DNA of 64,000 nucleotides from JAMLHH01 sp964653095 (GTDB lineage Bacteria > Bacteroidota > Bacteroidia > Chitinophagales > JADIYW01). Both the position numbers and the translations under genes were made by a program. The stretch's first letter is position 1. Every line of letters starts with the position of its first letter. The DNA lies in assembly GCA_964653095.1 (NCBI GenBank), contig CAZZEH010000002.1:1-64000 (forward strand). The letters are read 5' to 3'. The notes beneath the pieces are model-generated. The model was not told the DNA's origin and searched no databases. It saw only the letters and a program-made list of their open reading frames with translations. Of the stretch, positions 55,101 to 62,579 are shown in pieces.

Positions 55101-55264
55101 CATTTGCGGCTGCCGTTGGCGTTGTGCCGATGATAATAAGCGGCTCTACTCTTTGGGGCCCGCTTGGAGCAGTCGTGTGTTTCGGATTATTAGTGTCAAT
55201 GATACTCACACTGTATGTGTTGCCTGTTATGTATCAACAATTATTAAAAAAGAAATACGCTTAA
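52190..55264 (+). CDS. RND-family efflux transporter (inner-membrane pump)
   Basis: A 1,024-residue HAE-type RND pump with two six-helix bundles and two large periplasmic loops. TM1 follows AMKHKQIAIIITSVF. In TM4 the proton-relay pair reads VVLGMVVDNAIVIID: the first Asp is present and the second is Asn, a frequent variant. The TM10 region reads LMGIVVRNGVILVDYAEE. It resembles small-molecule/solvent pumps more than the metal pumps. Proton-driven export from periplasm or membrane; substrate unknown. TolC-like partner follows 10 bp later. Confidence 0.93.
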   Translation: MAAKNFNIIELAMKHKQIAIIITSVFVLIGVISLIVMPRNEFPEFTIRQGLIIGVYPGANSAQVEEQLTTKVESFLYGFEEVNREKTYSISKEGMLIVFVEVNNNVKDPDAFWDKIKFGLNNLKAELPPQVLALIANNDFGNTSAILLTVQSDSKTYKELDRELKVIETELRKIKAVSKVKHFGLQQEQITIYPDNDKLAYYGVKPMSILIAAQLEGAVYYGGELDNAEQITPIHIPASYNTEEDIRNQIVYTDPTGNVIRVKDVARVIREYPKPDAYIKNNGTNSLLISLEMQPGNNIVDFGKTVDETLQTLKGKISPDVQIAKIADMPQAVKYSINHFLKEFSFAIVSVIIIIMLLLPFRVALVSGITLPITIFITLAVLYAFGVELQTVSLAGLIVVLGMVVDNAIVIIDGHVEKLDHGETPWDAAWKSTKELFPPVFVATLAIIATYVPMPFFLSGMVGDFVQSLPITIAVALLVSLLIAGLLVPYMSFYFIKKGVKKEPTDTKRKKTLLELLQNLYDNTLEFAFRIPKATIFIGGVSVILGGLILAFVPRQLFPKVERNQFAVEIYLPEGSTLEQTAFVSDSLEQMLMNDKRVVNVAAFIGTSSPRFHTTYAPNFPSKNYAQLVVNTQTIDDAFHILNEYETKYRNHFPNAYVRMKQLDLLSTTAPIEIRISGDNLDTIKTLAQQVKTVMGKNENIIWARTDYLNPRQGISVQINDETANRLGLTKGVVATSLAAGMSGLPIGTIWEGDYPVSIKLMNEAQQKNSFDDIGNQNVTSPLTGATVPIRQLATSITNDWSEGQIIRRNGTRTITVRADVKQGVLPYKVLSGLKTEIKKLPKDEQVTLLYGGEEESEVENYIPLAKALFAGVLLIFFILLFHYKKSRLAFLVMTTMPLSFLGAALGLVITGYPFGLTSFLGIMCLMGIVVRNGVILVDYAEELRSKDGMSLSEAAIAAGKRRMRPIFLTSFAAAVGVVPMIISGSTLWGPLGAVVCFGLLVSMILTLYVLPVMYQQLLKKKYA

Positions 55265-55274
55265 AAATAAAGAG

Positions 55275-56621
55275 ATGAAAATAATAACAATAATCGTTGT
55301 TGCTCTGATTACATCGGTAACGGCATACGGCCAAACTACACTGACATTGGAGCAAAGCAAAACCCTTGCTTTAGAGAATAATAAAGCTATAAAAAATAGT
55401 GCTTTGGAAATAGAAGCAGCCAAGCAGGTAAAGAAAAATGCTTTCACAAATTATTTTCCAAAAGTGAGTGCCAATGTTTTGGGATTTCAGGCTATCAATC
55501 CATTGATTGAATACAAAATGGAAGGCGGGAATTTGCCGGTATATGACGGCAATCCTGCCAATCTACCCACAGCAACGCAGTTTGCCTATTTCCCCGGAAT
55601 GGAGCTAAGTATGTTTCAACGTTCAGCAATTGGTGTTCTGAATATAGCACAACCTATATATGCAGGTAGTAGAATAAAAACAGGAAACAAACTTGCACAA
55701 CTCAATGTAGAGGTGAAAGAGGGGCAGCAAAAATTATCAGAAAATGAAATTTTGCTTAAAACCGAACAACAATATTGGCAACTGATTTCCTTACAGGAAA
55801 AACAAAAAACGTTAGAGAAATACGAACTGTTGCTACAGAATATTCGCAAGCAAGTTGATGATGCATACAAATCGGGCTTGATAATCAAAAATGATGTGCT
55901 TAAAGTACAAATCAAACAAAGCGAGTTAGAAGCCAATAAAAACAAACTCTTGAACGGTAAAAAATTAGCAACAATGCAATTTTGCCAAACTATCGGAATT
56001 GCTTACGACAGTACACTAGTGTTACAAGAAACAATAGGCGTAACACAAGAACCTCTATCTTATTACACCGACCATTCACAGGTTTTGGCTAACAGAACAG
56101 AATACAAATTGTTGGGAAAATCGGTAGAAGCGGCACAATTACAAACTAAAATGAAACAAGGCGATTATATGCCTACCGTTGCCGTTGGATTGGCAGGTTA
56201 TCATATCAATATGTTAGAAAGCGGAACAAAAAATTATACCAATGGCTTGGCTTATCTGTCGGTTTCTATTCCAATATCCGATTGGTGGGGCGGTAAGCAC
56301 AGCATTAAAGAACACAAGATAAAACAGGAGATTGCACAAAATTCATATACGGAATCTGAAGATTTACTTTTGCTTCAAATTGAAAAAACATGGACTGATG
56401 TAAACGAAGCACGGAAGCAAATATCAATTATGAAGGAAATCGCTATACAAGCCGAAGAAAATTTAAAAGTAAGTCAGACAAGTTACAACAGCGGAATAGT
56501 AACCTTATCTGATTTATTGGAGGCGCAAGCTTTGGTCGCGGAGGTATCCGACAAATTGATAGATGCACAAGCACAGTATAAATTAGCAGTAACGACTTAT
56601 TTACAGGTTACAGGACGATAG
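55275..56621 (+). CDS. TolC-family outer-membrane channel
   Basis: A 448-residue outer-membrane efflux protein with signal peptide (cleavage after VTAYG, before QTTLTLEQS). The two OEP repeats show LTLEQSKTLALENNKAIKN, and coiled-coil helices of the second repeat end in YNSGIVTLSDLLEAQALVAE, the family's most conserved segment. It completes the adaptor-pump-channel trio. No clear terminator follows. Confidence 0.94.
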   Translation: MKIITIIVVALITSVTAYGQTTLTLEQSKTLALENNKAIKNSALEIEAAKQVKKNAFTNYFPKVSANVLGFQAINPLIEYKMEGGNLPVYDGNPANLPTATQFAYFPGMELSMFQRSAIGVLNIAQPIYAGSRIKTGNKLAQLNVEVKEGQQKLSENEILLKTEQQYWQLISLQEKQKTLEKYELLLQNIRKQVDDAYKSGLIIKNDVLKVQIKQSELEANKNKLLNGKKLATMQFCQTIGIAYDSTLVLQETIGVTQEPLSYYTDHSQVLANRTEYKLLGKSVEAAQLQTKMKQGDYMPTVAVGLAGYHINMLESGTKNYTNGLAYLSVSIPISDWWGGKHSIKEHKIKQEIAQNSYTESEDLLLLQIEKTWTDVNEARKQISIMKEIAIQAEENLKVSQTSYNSGIVTLSDLLEAQALVAEVSDKLIDAQAQYKLAVTTYLQVTGR

Positions 56622-56710
56622 TATAAGAGTTAGTGAAAACGATTTGATACTATCCTATACACTGTCTCTATAAGTGTATAAACTCTACGTTTTTCATCGA
56701 GACCATTACT

Positions 56711-56836
56711 TCTTTTTCTTTTTTTCAGATGCTTACCCAGCATACCGCCTAAGATATTTCCACCCAAAAAAGTTTCTGCCGCAGTGGAGTTAGTAGGGCA
56801 GCCGATAATAGTCGAATTGATAAATTTTTCGCTGTT
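56711..56836 (-). pseudogene. fragment of glycine-zipper membrane protein gene
   Basis: Minus-strand reading gives SEKFINSTIIGCPTNSTAAE followed by TFLGGNILGGMLGKHLKKRKR. This aligns along its whole length with the C-terminus of the 161-residue protein at 60,900-61,385 (NSTIIGTLLGGSLLGGMFGN). There is no start codon or N-terminal part, and an in-frame TAA lies just upstream, so it is a decayed partial copy. Confidence 0.75.
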
Positions 56837-57019
56837 TTATTTTTGTTCGTGTAATTCCTCTTCCAATTCTACCTGATATTTATTCTCATAAAAATCTGCA
56901 GTAAGCTTGGTGATTTTTGATTTCCTCATATATAAAATCGGGAGCGAAAGATTGGATATTACTTTTTGATGTATGTATTTTTGCCGTAACTCCGTCTGGG
57001 GTATAGATACGGCTGACAA
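56837..57019 (-). CDS. small hypothetical protein
   Basis: A 60-codon ORF, or 30 codons from the internal Met before RKSKITKLTADFYENK. The C-terminus is acidic (QVELEEELHEQK). No family recognised. It starts 11 bp after the antitoxin-like gene on the same strand; the pair could be a decayed addiction module. Confidence 0.35.
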   Translation of the reverse strand: MSAVSIPQTELRQKYIHQKVISNLSLPILYMRKSKITKLTADFYENKYQVELEEELHEQK

Positions 57020-57030
57020 ATATATTACTG

Positions 57031-57249
57031 TCAGCTTTGACTATCATGCTCTATATCTAATTTTTTAAACCATTTTTTGGTTCCTGTTATATTTATTTCT
57101 TTGGAAATGTTTCTGATTTCTTCATCAACATCATTAGATGACGGCTTATAAGACCCATCTTGTACAGTTACAATTGACAGAGTTTTCATATACTCATAAA
57201 ATGCCCGCGTCTGCTTGTTTTGCTTATCTATTTTTACAATGACTTCCAT
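57031..57249 (-). CDS. small antitoxin-like protein (DUF2683-like)
   Basis: A 72-residue ORF starting MEVIVKIDKQNKQTRAFYEY, with one beta strand, a long helix and a Ser/Asp-rich linker, ending KKWFKKLDIEHDSQS. This resembles short Bacteroidota antitoxins of the DUF2683 kind, a weak match made by eye. It is divergent from the AAA+ operon and shares its control region. Confidence 0.45.
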   Translation of the reverse strand: MEVIVKIDKQNKQTRAFYEYMKTLSIVTVQDGSYKPSSNDVDEEIRNISKEINITGTKKWFKKLDIEHDSQS

Positions 57250-57562
57250 ATCTGCAAGTATTGTGCTTACAGTATCTAAGTTGTAAAAAAATGGTTATGG
57301 TCTATAAACTATGGAAAAATTGTTCATTGTTCTATGAGAGTTTTTCATAGCATAGAGAAGTGTCACTTAATCATAGAGCCTACATAAAACATCACCTTCA
57401 AGGGTTCATTAGTTTGATTGATGCAATTTTTTGAAATCATCTATGTCAAAGTCCACCGCTTACTATATAGGTAGAATCTGAAATTTGAAATTTTTTTTCA
57501 GAGCGACACACTTTGGCGTTTCACAAAGGTAGCTTTGTTGTAGAGATTAAAATGATATAGAT
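57250..57562. promoter_or_regulatory. 313-bp divergent control region of the AAA-WYL operon
   Basis: No gene. CTATGA (57332-57337) and TCATAG (57345-57350) form a perfect inverted repeat. TCTATG/CATAGA (57331-57336 / 57351-57356) form a second one around it, and another TCATAGAG follows at 57371-57378. TAGCTTTG (57530-57537), an exact TAnnTTTG box, lies 25 bp before the AAA+ gene. The repeats lie ~150 bp further upstream and could bind the operon's WYL regulator. Confidence 0.55.
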
Positions 57563-59269
57563 ATGGCAAACGTAACACTCAAACAAAAAGTACTAAACAA
57601 CATCAGTTTGATTTATAACTTGACAGAAGATAGTAAATTAGACCATTCCTTATTTAATCTTGCCGACAAAGAACTTTCATTTCTTGCAGATTACTTTCAT
57701 ATTACAAAGTCACAAGCACTTTTTATCGCTGTCATTTTCACTTTGAACTACAAAGGGCGTAAAGTTGGTTTGAATGAATTGAACTCTCATTTTGATTGCA
57801 ATCCTATAAGGCTTCTTGAATATAGTGATGACTTTATAGAGTTATATGAAAGGCGTTTGCTACGAAAAAACGACAAAGTCAATAATCGTTACGGATATAA
57901 CTCACTTAAGCTTAAAGGTGCAGACGAAGAGTTTTGCATAAACGAAATTGTTTCTGATAAAATTTTAAAAAGTGAATCTATTCCTGAAATTATTATTGAT
58001 GTTGTGAAATATGAAGACATATTTACTTTGCTTGAAAAACTTTATAATTTGAGCGAACAGCGAAACAATAATGAAATTACGACAAGTGAATTATTTGAGC
58101 AAACGCAAGGTATTTTAAATGAAAACAAACATTTTCCTCTAATAGAAAGAATCTGCTTTTGGGGAGCTTCGATTGAAGAGAAATATTTGTTTTTATACGT
58201 TGTATGGGAATTTCTTGAAGGAGATAGAGCTCCCTGGATTGGATTAGCTTTCAAAGAAATTTACGACAGTCCTAGAGATAGATTCACTCAAGTACAACGT
58301 TTTTTAGGAAAAGAAAACTATCTGATTCAGGAAGATTGGTTAGATATTGAAGATGCTGCATTTTTTGATGATACAAAAATGAAACTTACTGAAAAAGCAT
58401 TGGATATGCTTAATGAATGTAATTTAAAATTATTCAATAAAGATTTGAAAAGGAAGAAAAAAGACAATGTGATTTTGCCCAATGATATTCCTTTTCGTGA
58501 ACTCATTTTTAGCGGTAATGAAACTCAACAATTGGATTTATTGAAAACTCTTTTAATGGAAAATAATTTTAAGAACGCTCAGGATCGCTTAGCAAAAAAA
58601 GGATTGCCTAAAGGCGTAACTGTATTGTTACACGGAGTTCCCGGCACAGGAAAAACAGAAAGTGTCTTGCAAATTGCCAAAGCAACCAACCGTGAAATCA
58701 TGAAAGTGGATATTAGTGCTTCACGTTCCATGTGGTTTGGAGAAAGTGAAAAACTCATCAAACAAGTTTTTAAGAATTATGAATCTTACTCAAAAGACTT
58801 AAAGATAACGCCCATTTTATTTTTCAACGAAGCCGATGCCATAATTGCTAAACGAAAAGTGACGAGTTCTTCAAATGTGAGCGAAACTGAAAATAGAATT
58901 CAAAATATTTTGTTGGAAGAAATTGAAAATTTTGAAGGAATACTTATTGCTACTACAAACTTATCAGACAATATGGATAATGCTTTTGAAAGGCGTTTCT
59001 TATTCAAAATTAAATTTCAAAAACCGAGTGTTTCTGCTAAATCTAAAATTTGGAAATCTAAAATGCCACATTTATCTAATGAGGATTGTAAACTTTTGGC
59101 AACACAATTCGACTTTTCGGGAGGACAAATTGATAATATTGTTCGCAAAAATGAAATCAATGAAATCATTCACGGTAACAACGTTGATGTGAAAACAATT
59201 GTCGATTTTTGCAAGGAAGAAATACTAAGTGATTCATTTTCAAAAACTCCTATTGGATTTAAAAGATAA
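57563..59269 (+). CDS. AAA+ ATPase with unknown N-terminal half
   Basis: 568 residues. The N-terminal ~310 residues show no family I know and contain acidic helices (FTLLEKLYNLSEQ). The C-terminal half is a classical AAA module: Walker A HGVPGTGKTESV near residue 360, Walker B ILFFNEADAI near 420 with Asn in place of the usual Asp, sensor 1 IATTNLSD, and Arg finger AFERRF. C-terminal helices (FSGGQIDNIVRK) form the lid. It resembles FtsH/spastin-like AAA proteins but has no protease domain. First gene of a three-gene operon, 17 bp from the next. Confidence 0.88.
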   Translation: MANVTLKQKVLNNISLIYNLTEDSKLDHSLFNLADKELSFLADYFHITKSQALFIAVIFTLNYKGRKVGLNELNSHFDCNPIRLLEYSDDFIELYERRLLRKNDKVNNRYGYNSLKLKGADEEFCINEIVSDKILKSESIPEIIIDVVKYEDIFTLLEKLYNLSEQRNNNEITTSELFEQTQGILNENKHFPLIERICFWGASIEEKYLFLYVVWEFLEGDRAPWIGLAFKEIYDSPRDRFTQVQRFLGKENYLIQEDWLDIEDAAFFDDTKMKLTEKALDMLNECNLKLFNKDLKRKKKDNVILPNDIPFRELIFSGNETQQLDLLKTLLMENNFKNAQDRLAKKGLPKGVTVLLHGVPGTGKTESVLQIAKATNREIMKVDISASRSMWFGESEKLIKQVFKNYESYSKDLKITPILFFNEADAIIAKRKVTSSSNVSETENRIQNILLEEIENFEGILIATTNLSDNMDNAFERRFLFKIKFQKPSVSAKSKIWKSKMPHLSNEDCKLLATQFDFSGGQIDNIVRKNEINEIIHGNNVDVKTIVDFCKEEILSDSFSKTPIGFKR

Positions 59270-59286
59270 AAAACAATTCAAAAGCC

Positions 59287-59970
59287 ATGTACCATAAAAA
59301 ATTTATAGACTTTGTAGAGAACTGTAACCTACACAACCAATTTGTGGGGTTCGGAAATCCGTGTTCCAAGATTTTAATTATTGGAAAAGAAGTTTCAAGT
59401 GAAGACGGGAATTATAATAATAACTCAACTGATTGGGAGCTAATGATAGATCAAAAAGAACCTTCATTTAATCCTCTTCAGGCGTGGAAAGGTGGTTTGG
59501 TAAAAGAGACATCTGATACTTGGAAAAAATATCAAAAATTACACGATGTAATCGTAAAAGGAAGTATTGATACAGATAGCTCAAAAGTTTTGTCCTTTCA
59601 AGATGACTTCTTCATTACTGAAATGAATCAAAATTCTGAGAAGAATACAGGTACAGCTCAGAAGAGAAATGATTTCAAAGAGAGTTTGGTGTCTCGTAAA
59701 TCAACAATTATCAACCATAATTATATCCGTAGTTTTCCTGTTGTTGTATTGGCTTGTTCAAACTATATCACAGGAAAGGAAATTGAAAGTGTTTTTAATG
59801 TCCGTTTCAAGGAAGAAAAAGTATGCGGTTCTAAGAGAAACAGATTTTGGACTCATTATGATGTCAGTAATAAGCAGTTGGTGATTCATACCCGCCAGCT
59901 GAGCAATAACGTGACTAATGATTTATTAATAAAAATGGGGGAACTGATTCGCCGCCATCTCAATAAATAA
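59287..59970 (+). CDS. hypothetical protein, possible uracil-DNA-glycosylase-like fold
   Basis: 227 residues. The N-terminal FVGFGNPCSKILIIGKEVSS and later FPVVVLACSNYITG and LVIHTRQLSNN segments follow the strand order of the UDG superfamily (a GxxP/GxE loop, then a strand with a substrate-contacting end). The family's catalytic and Fe-S residues are not convincingly present. The assignment is tentative; the protein may be a fold relative with another activity. It lies between the AAA+ ATPase (17 bp) and the WYL regulator (2 bp). Confidence 0.5.
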   Translation: MYHKKFIDFVENCNLHNQFVGFGNPCSKILIIGKEVSSEDGNYNNNSTDWELMIDQKEPSFNPLQAWKGGLVKETSDTWKKYQKLHDVIVKGSIDTDSSKVLSFQDDFFITEMNQNSEKNTGTAQKRNDFKESLVSRKSTIINHNYIRSFPVVVLACSNYITGKEIESVFNVRFKEEKVCGSKRNRFWTHYDVSNKQLVIHTRQLSNNVTNDLLIKMGELIRRHLNK

Positions 59971-59972
59971 TT

Positions 59973-60890
59973 ATGTCTAAGCGAGGCTACATATCCCGAT
60001 ATCTGCTAATTCTCAAAAAGCTAAAAGCAAAACCCTATTCCACTTACGAGGACTTGCAGTCGTACATAGAAAACCAACTTGACTATCTGCAAATGCAGGA
60101 CGATACTTTGAATATCGGTTTTTCAAAGCGAACACTTCAAAGAGATTTAAAAGAAATCAGAAACGTTTTTGGAATAGACATCGAATATTCAAAATCTCAA
60201 AAAGGCTATTTTATTAGCCAAGATGAAGCAGAAAATATGAATTTTCAAAGAATGATAGAAGCCTTTGACATGTTCAACTCTCTGAACCTTGCACAAGACT
60301 TAAGACCTTTCGTTCACTTAGAAAATCGCAGACCACAAGGGACTGAAAATTTGTATGGTTTGTTGCATGCTATCAAAAATCGCCTGCAAATAAAATTTAC
60401 TTATCAGAAGTTTTGGGATGAAACATCTACCCTGCGTTTGGTCGAGCCATACGCTTTAAAAGAGTTTAAAAATCGCTGGTATATCATTGCAAAAGACTAC
60501 AAAGACAATCATATCAAAAGTTTTGCACTCGACCGCCTGACCAACCTTGAAATTACTAAGCAACATTATCAATATCCCGATAATTACGACATTGAACAAA
60601 GTTATCGCTATAGCTTTGGTGTTATCAGCCCAAATAGTTCAGTCCCGCAAGACATCATTTTATCGTTTAGTCCTTTTCAAGGAAAGTATATCAAGACTTT
60701 ACCGTTACACAAAACTCAAGAGGTCTTAGTGGACAACGACGAAGAAACGAAAATTAAACTCAAACTTTATTTGACACACGACTTGTTCATGGAGTTACTG
60801 TCATTTGGAGATGACATGAAGGTGATTGAACCGAAATCATTAGCAAACGACATAAAAGAAGCGCACAAAAACGCCTATAAACAATATTAG
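59973..60890 (+). CDS. WYL-domain transcriptional regulator
   Basis: A 305-residue regulator. The N-terminal winged helix-turn-helix includes GFSKRTLQRDLKEIRNVFGI (residues ~48-67). The WYL domain at ~125-200 shows FTYQKFWDE, LVEPYALKEFKNRWYIIAKD and SFALDRLTNLE, and a C-terminal WCX-like extension follows. WYL proteins sense nucleic-acid ligands in several defence loci (family knowledge). Third gene of the operon, probably controlling it through the repeats upstream. Confidence 0.88.
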   Translation: MSKRGYISRYLLILKKLKAKPYSTYEDLQSYIENQLDYLQMQDDTLNIGFSKRTLQRDLKEIRNVFGIDIEYSKSQKGYFISQDEAENMNFQRMIEAFDMFNSLNLAQDLRPFVHLENRRPQGTENLYGLLHAIKNRLQIKFTYQKFWDETSTLRLVEPYALKEFKNRWYIIAKDYKDNHIKSFALDRLTNLEITKQHYQYPDNYDIEQSYRYSFGVISPNSSVPQDIILSFSPFQGKYIKTLPLHKTQEVLVDNDEETKIKLKLYLTHDLFMELLSFGDDMKVIEPKSLANDIKEAHKNAYKQY

Positions 60891-60899
60891 TCGAAATGA

Positions 60900-61385
60900 T
60901 TATCTCTTTTTCTTGTTTTTCAGATGATTGCCGAACATCCCCCCTAAAAGGCTGCCGCCAAGTAATGTGCCTATTATCGTGGAGTTGGTAAGATAACCGC
61001 CTACAGCTGAGGTTAAAAATTTATCATTTGTATCTATTACTAACTGTTTTTCCTTTTTCTGATTTTTCTTTACTGCGAAGGCGTTTTTCGTATTGACAGC
61101 GATTCTCTTTTTACTATTCGGATTGAGTTCTCTGTGCATTTTCATGACATCTGCAAGATTGATTTTTCCCTGATGATTGGCTAACCCATCAAACTTCACG
61201 CGGTCAATAGGTAGTTCATTCTGTTTTTCACACCAGGCTGTATATAATTCATACGCATCGACTTGTTTTTGCTTTTTAACAGGTTTTGATTCCTTTTCAT
61301 ACTCGAAAACCGGAGTCCCGATTGCTTTGTTTAATCGCCAGATTGTCCAAAACAGTACCACAAGAAAAATGATGAGTTGAAGCAT
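60900..61385 (-). CDS. membrane-anchored hypothetical protein with C-terminal glycine zipper
   Basis: 161 residues. An N-terminal membrane helix (LQLIIFLVVLFWTIW) precedes a Lys/Glu-rich stretch and a compact region (LYTAWCEKQNELPIDRVKF). The C-terminal glycine-zipper helix TLLGGSLLGGMFGNHL is followed by KNKKKR. Function unknown. A decayed copy of its C-terminus lies at 56,711-56,836 on the other side of the AAA-WYL operon. The next gene on this strand is 11 bp upstream. Confidence 0.65.
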   Translation of the reverse strand: MLQLIIFLVVLFWTIWRLNKAIGTPVFEYEKESKPVKKQKQVDAYELYTAWCEKQNELPIDRVKFDGLANHQGKINLADVMKMHRELNPNSKKRIAVNTKNAFAVKKNQKKEKQLVIDTNDKFLTSAVGGYLTNSTIIGTLLGGSLLGGMFGNHLKNKKKR

Positions 61386-61396
61386 GGTCTCTGCTT

Positions 61397-61936
61397 TTAT
61401 TTTTTATAAATTAGTTTTCCTCCCGCTTCTCCCATTCCGTAACAGCTTAGAGAGTTATTATTCACAAAAATTTTTAAAACTCCATGAATTGTGTGTTTCT
61501 CCATCAGATTTGTAATTAAATCTAACATTAATTTCTCATTTACGGAATAAAACCAGACTTCTTTTGTCTCTGTTTGGGAGGAACCTCCGGTAACTTTGCC
61601 CAGACCCGACCAGATAAGTTCCTTTTTCAGTTCTCTTTTAAATGCTGTCCAATCGTAAAAATCATTATTGGAACGATACTTCAAAGTATATGAATTGTAA
61701 ATCACTTTAGAGCTGTTGTTTTTCCTGAAATCTTCTGCCAGCGTGTCATAGATAAAAGGAGCATATTCATCCCGCGTGACTTCTGTTTTTTCACTTTCGC
61801 CGACGATTCCGGTATGTATGTACAGTAAATCTTCCGTCACCGCATAATGAAAGAAATGAACCTTACCGTCTGTCTGTTGATGAAAGAGACTTTCCTTTTC
61901 AAACTCTGTCTTTTTCAGCCTGTCTTTTTCAATCAT
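61397..61936 (-). CDS. hypothetical protein
   Basis: 179 residues, soluble, mixed alpha/beta; no recognised domain. Its middle section (WTAFKRELKKELIWSGLGKV) and C-terminal strand-helix pattern (KIFVNNNSLSCYGMGEAGG) look like a folded enzyme-less domain. It is separated by 11 bp from the glycine-zipper gene on the same strand, so the two are probably co-expressed. Confidence 0.6.
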   Translation of the reverse strand: MIEKDRLKKTEFEKESLFHQQTDGKVHFFHYAVTEDLLYIHTGIVGESEKTEVTRDEYAPFIYDTLAEDFRKNNSSKVIYNSYTLKYRSNNDFYDWTAFKRELKKELIWSGLGKVTGGSSQTETKEVWFYSVNEKLMLDLITNLMEKHTIHGVLKIFVNNNSLSCYGMGEAGGKLIYKK

Positions 61937-61989
61937 TTGGGTAAATTAATCTAAGATGCTGTTAAACTCAAAATCCAAATGTTTAGAAA

Positions 61990-62277
61990 TTACGAATGCA
62001 GCACATCGTCAAACTCTTTGCTCTTTGCAAACTGAGCTTTTACATAAGGACACAAAGGAATGATTTTAAGACTTTCTGTACGTGCAAACTCAATTGCGTA
62101 TAAAAACAGCTTTTTTGCAAGTCCTTTCCCGCCAAATGCTTCATCAATGCCGGTGTGGTCTATGATGAACCGCTCTTCTCCTGCCCAGGTGAAAGTCATT
62201 TCCCCGGCATATAAATCATTTTCATAAATAACAAAACGTCCCTTTTTTCCGTTGTCTTCTTTTTCAATTCTGACCAT
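61990..62277 (-). CDS. GNAT-family N-acetyltransferase (YjdJ/NATD1-like)
   Basis: 95 residues, the minimal acetyl-CoA-binding form of the GNAT fold. The motif EAFGGKGLAKKLF carries the acetyl-CoA pyrophosphate loop (Q/R-x-x-G-x-G/A), ITHTGID-like strands precede it, and the C-terminus IIPLCPYVKAQF closes the fold. The substrate is unknown. Confidence 0.9.
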   Translation of the reverse strand: MVRIEKEDNGKKGRFVIYENDLYAGEMTFTWAGEERFIIDHTGIDEAFGGKGLAKKLFLYAIEFARTESLKIIPLCPYVKAQFAKSKEFDDVLHS

Positions 62278-62579
62278 AATCCTTTTTTTAGAAATAATAA
62301 ATTTAATGTTGTTTAGTTAAAGATCTTGAGAAATGATAAGATGCTTCCAAATCGATAAACGTTCGACTGAGCTCACGTCGAAGGCTCACTGACCACAGCA
62401 TGACAATTATCGTGCAAAATGAATGGATTCAAGTTATCTGCCAAGGCGAATCTAAAAGCCATCCATTTTGCAAACTAAGTGACATTGAATAATAAATAGT
62501 ACTTTATTGCAAATTTTTCTGTACCCCCATTTTTCATTCTCTCCCGATAGCTATCGGGATTTCAACTTTCCATTTTCCA
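62278..62579. repeat. 302-bp intergenic region with two palindromes
   Basis: TTCGAC-TGAGCTCAC-GTCGAA (62362-62382) and the perfect 18-bp palindrome TCCCGATAGCTATCGGGA (62542-62559). Both motifs belong to palindrome types I recall as frequent in Bacteroidota intergenic DNA. No gene is visible here. Confidence 0.6.

Noticed and set aside
56617..56654. GATAGTAT / ATACTATC inverted repeat after the TolC gene as terminator
   Set aside because: No T-run follows and it overlaps the stop codon.
6107..62411. Shared GCATGACAATTAT at ~6,108 and ~62,399
   Set aside because: Thirteen bases in AT-rich DNA with no shared flanks; likely coincidence.
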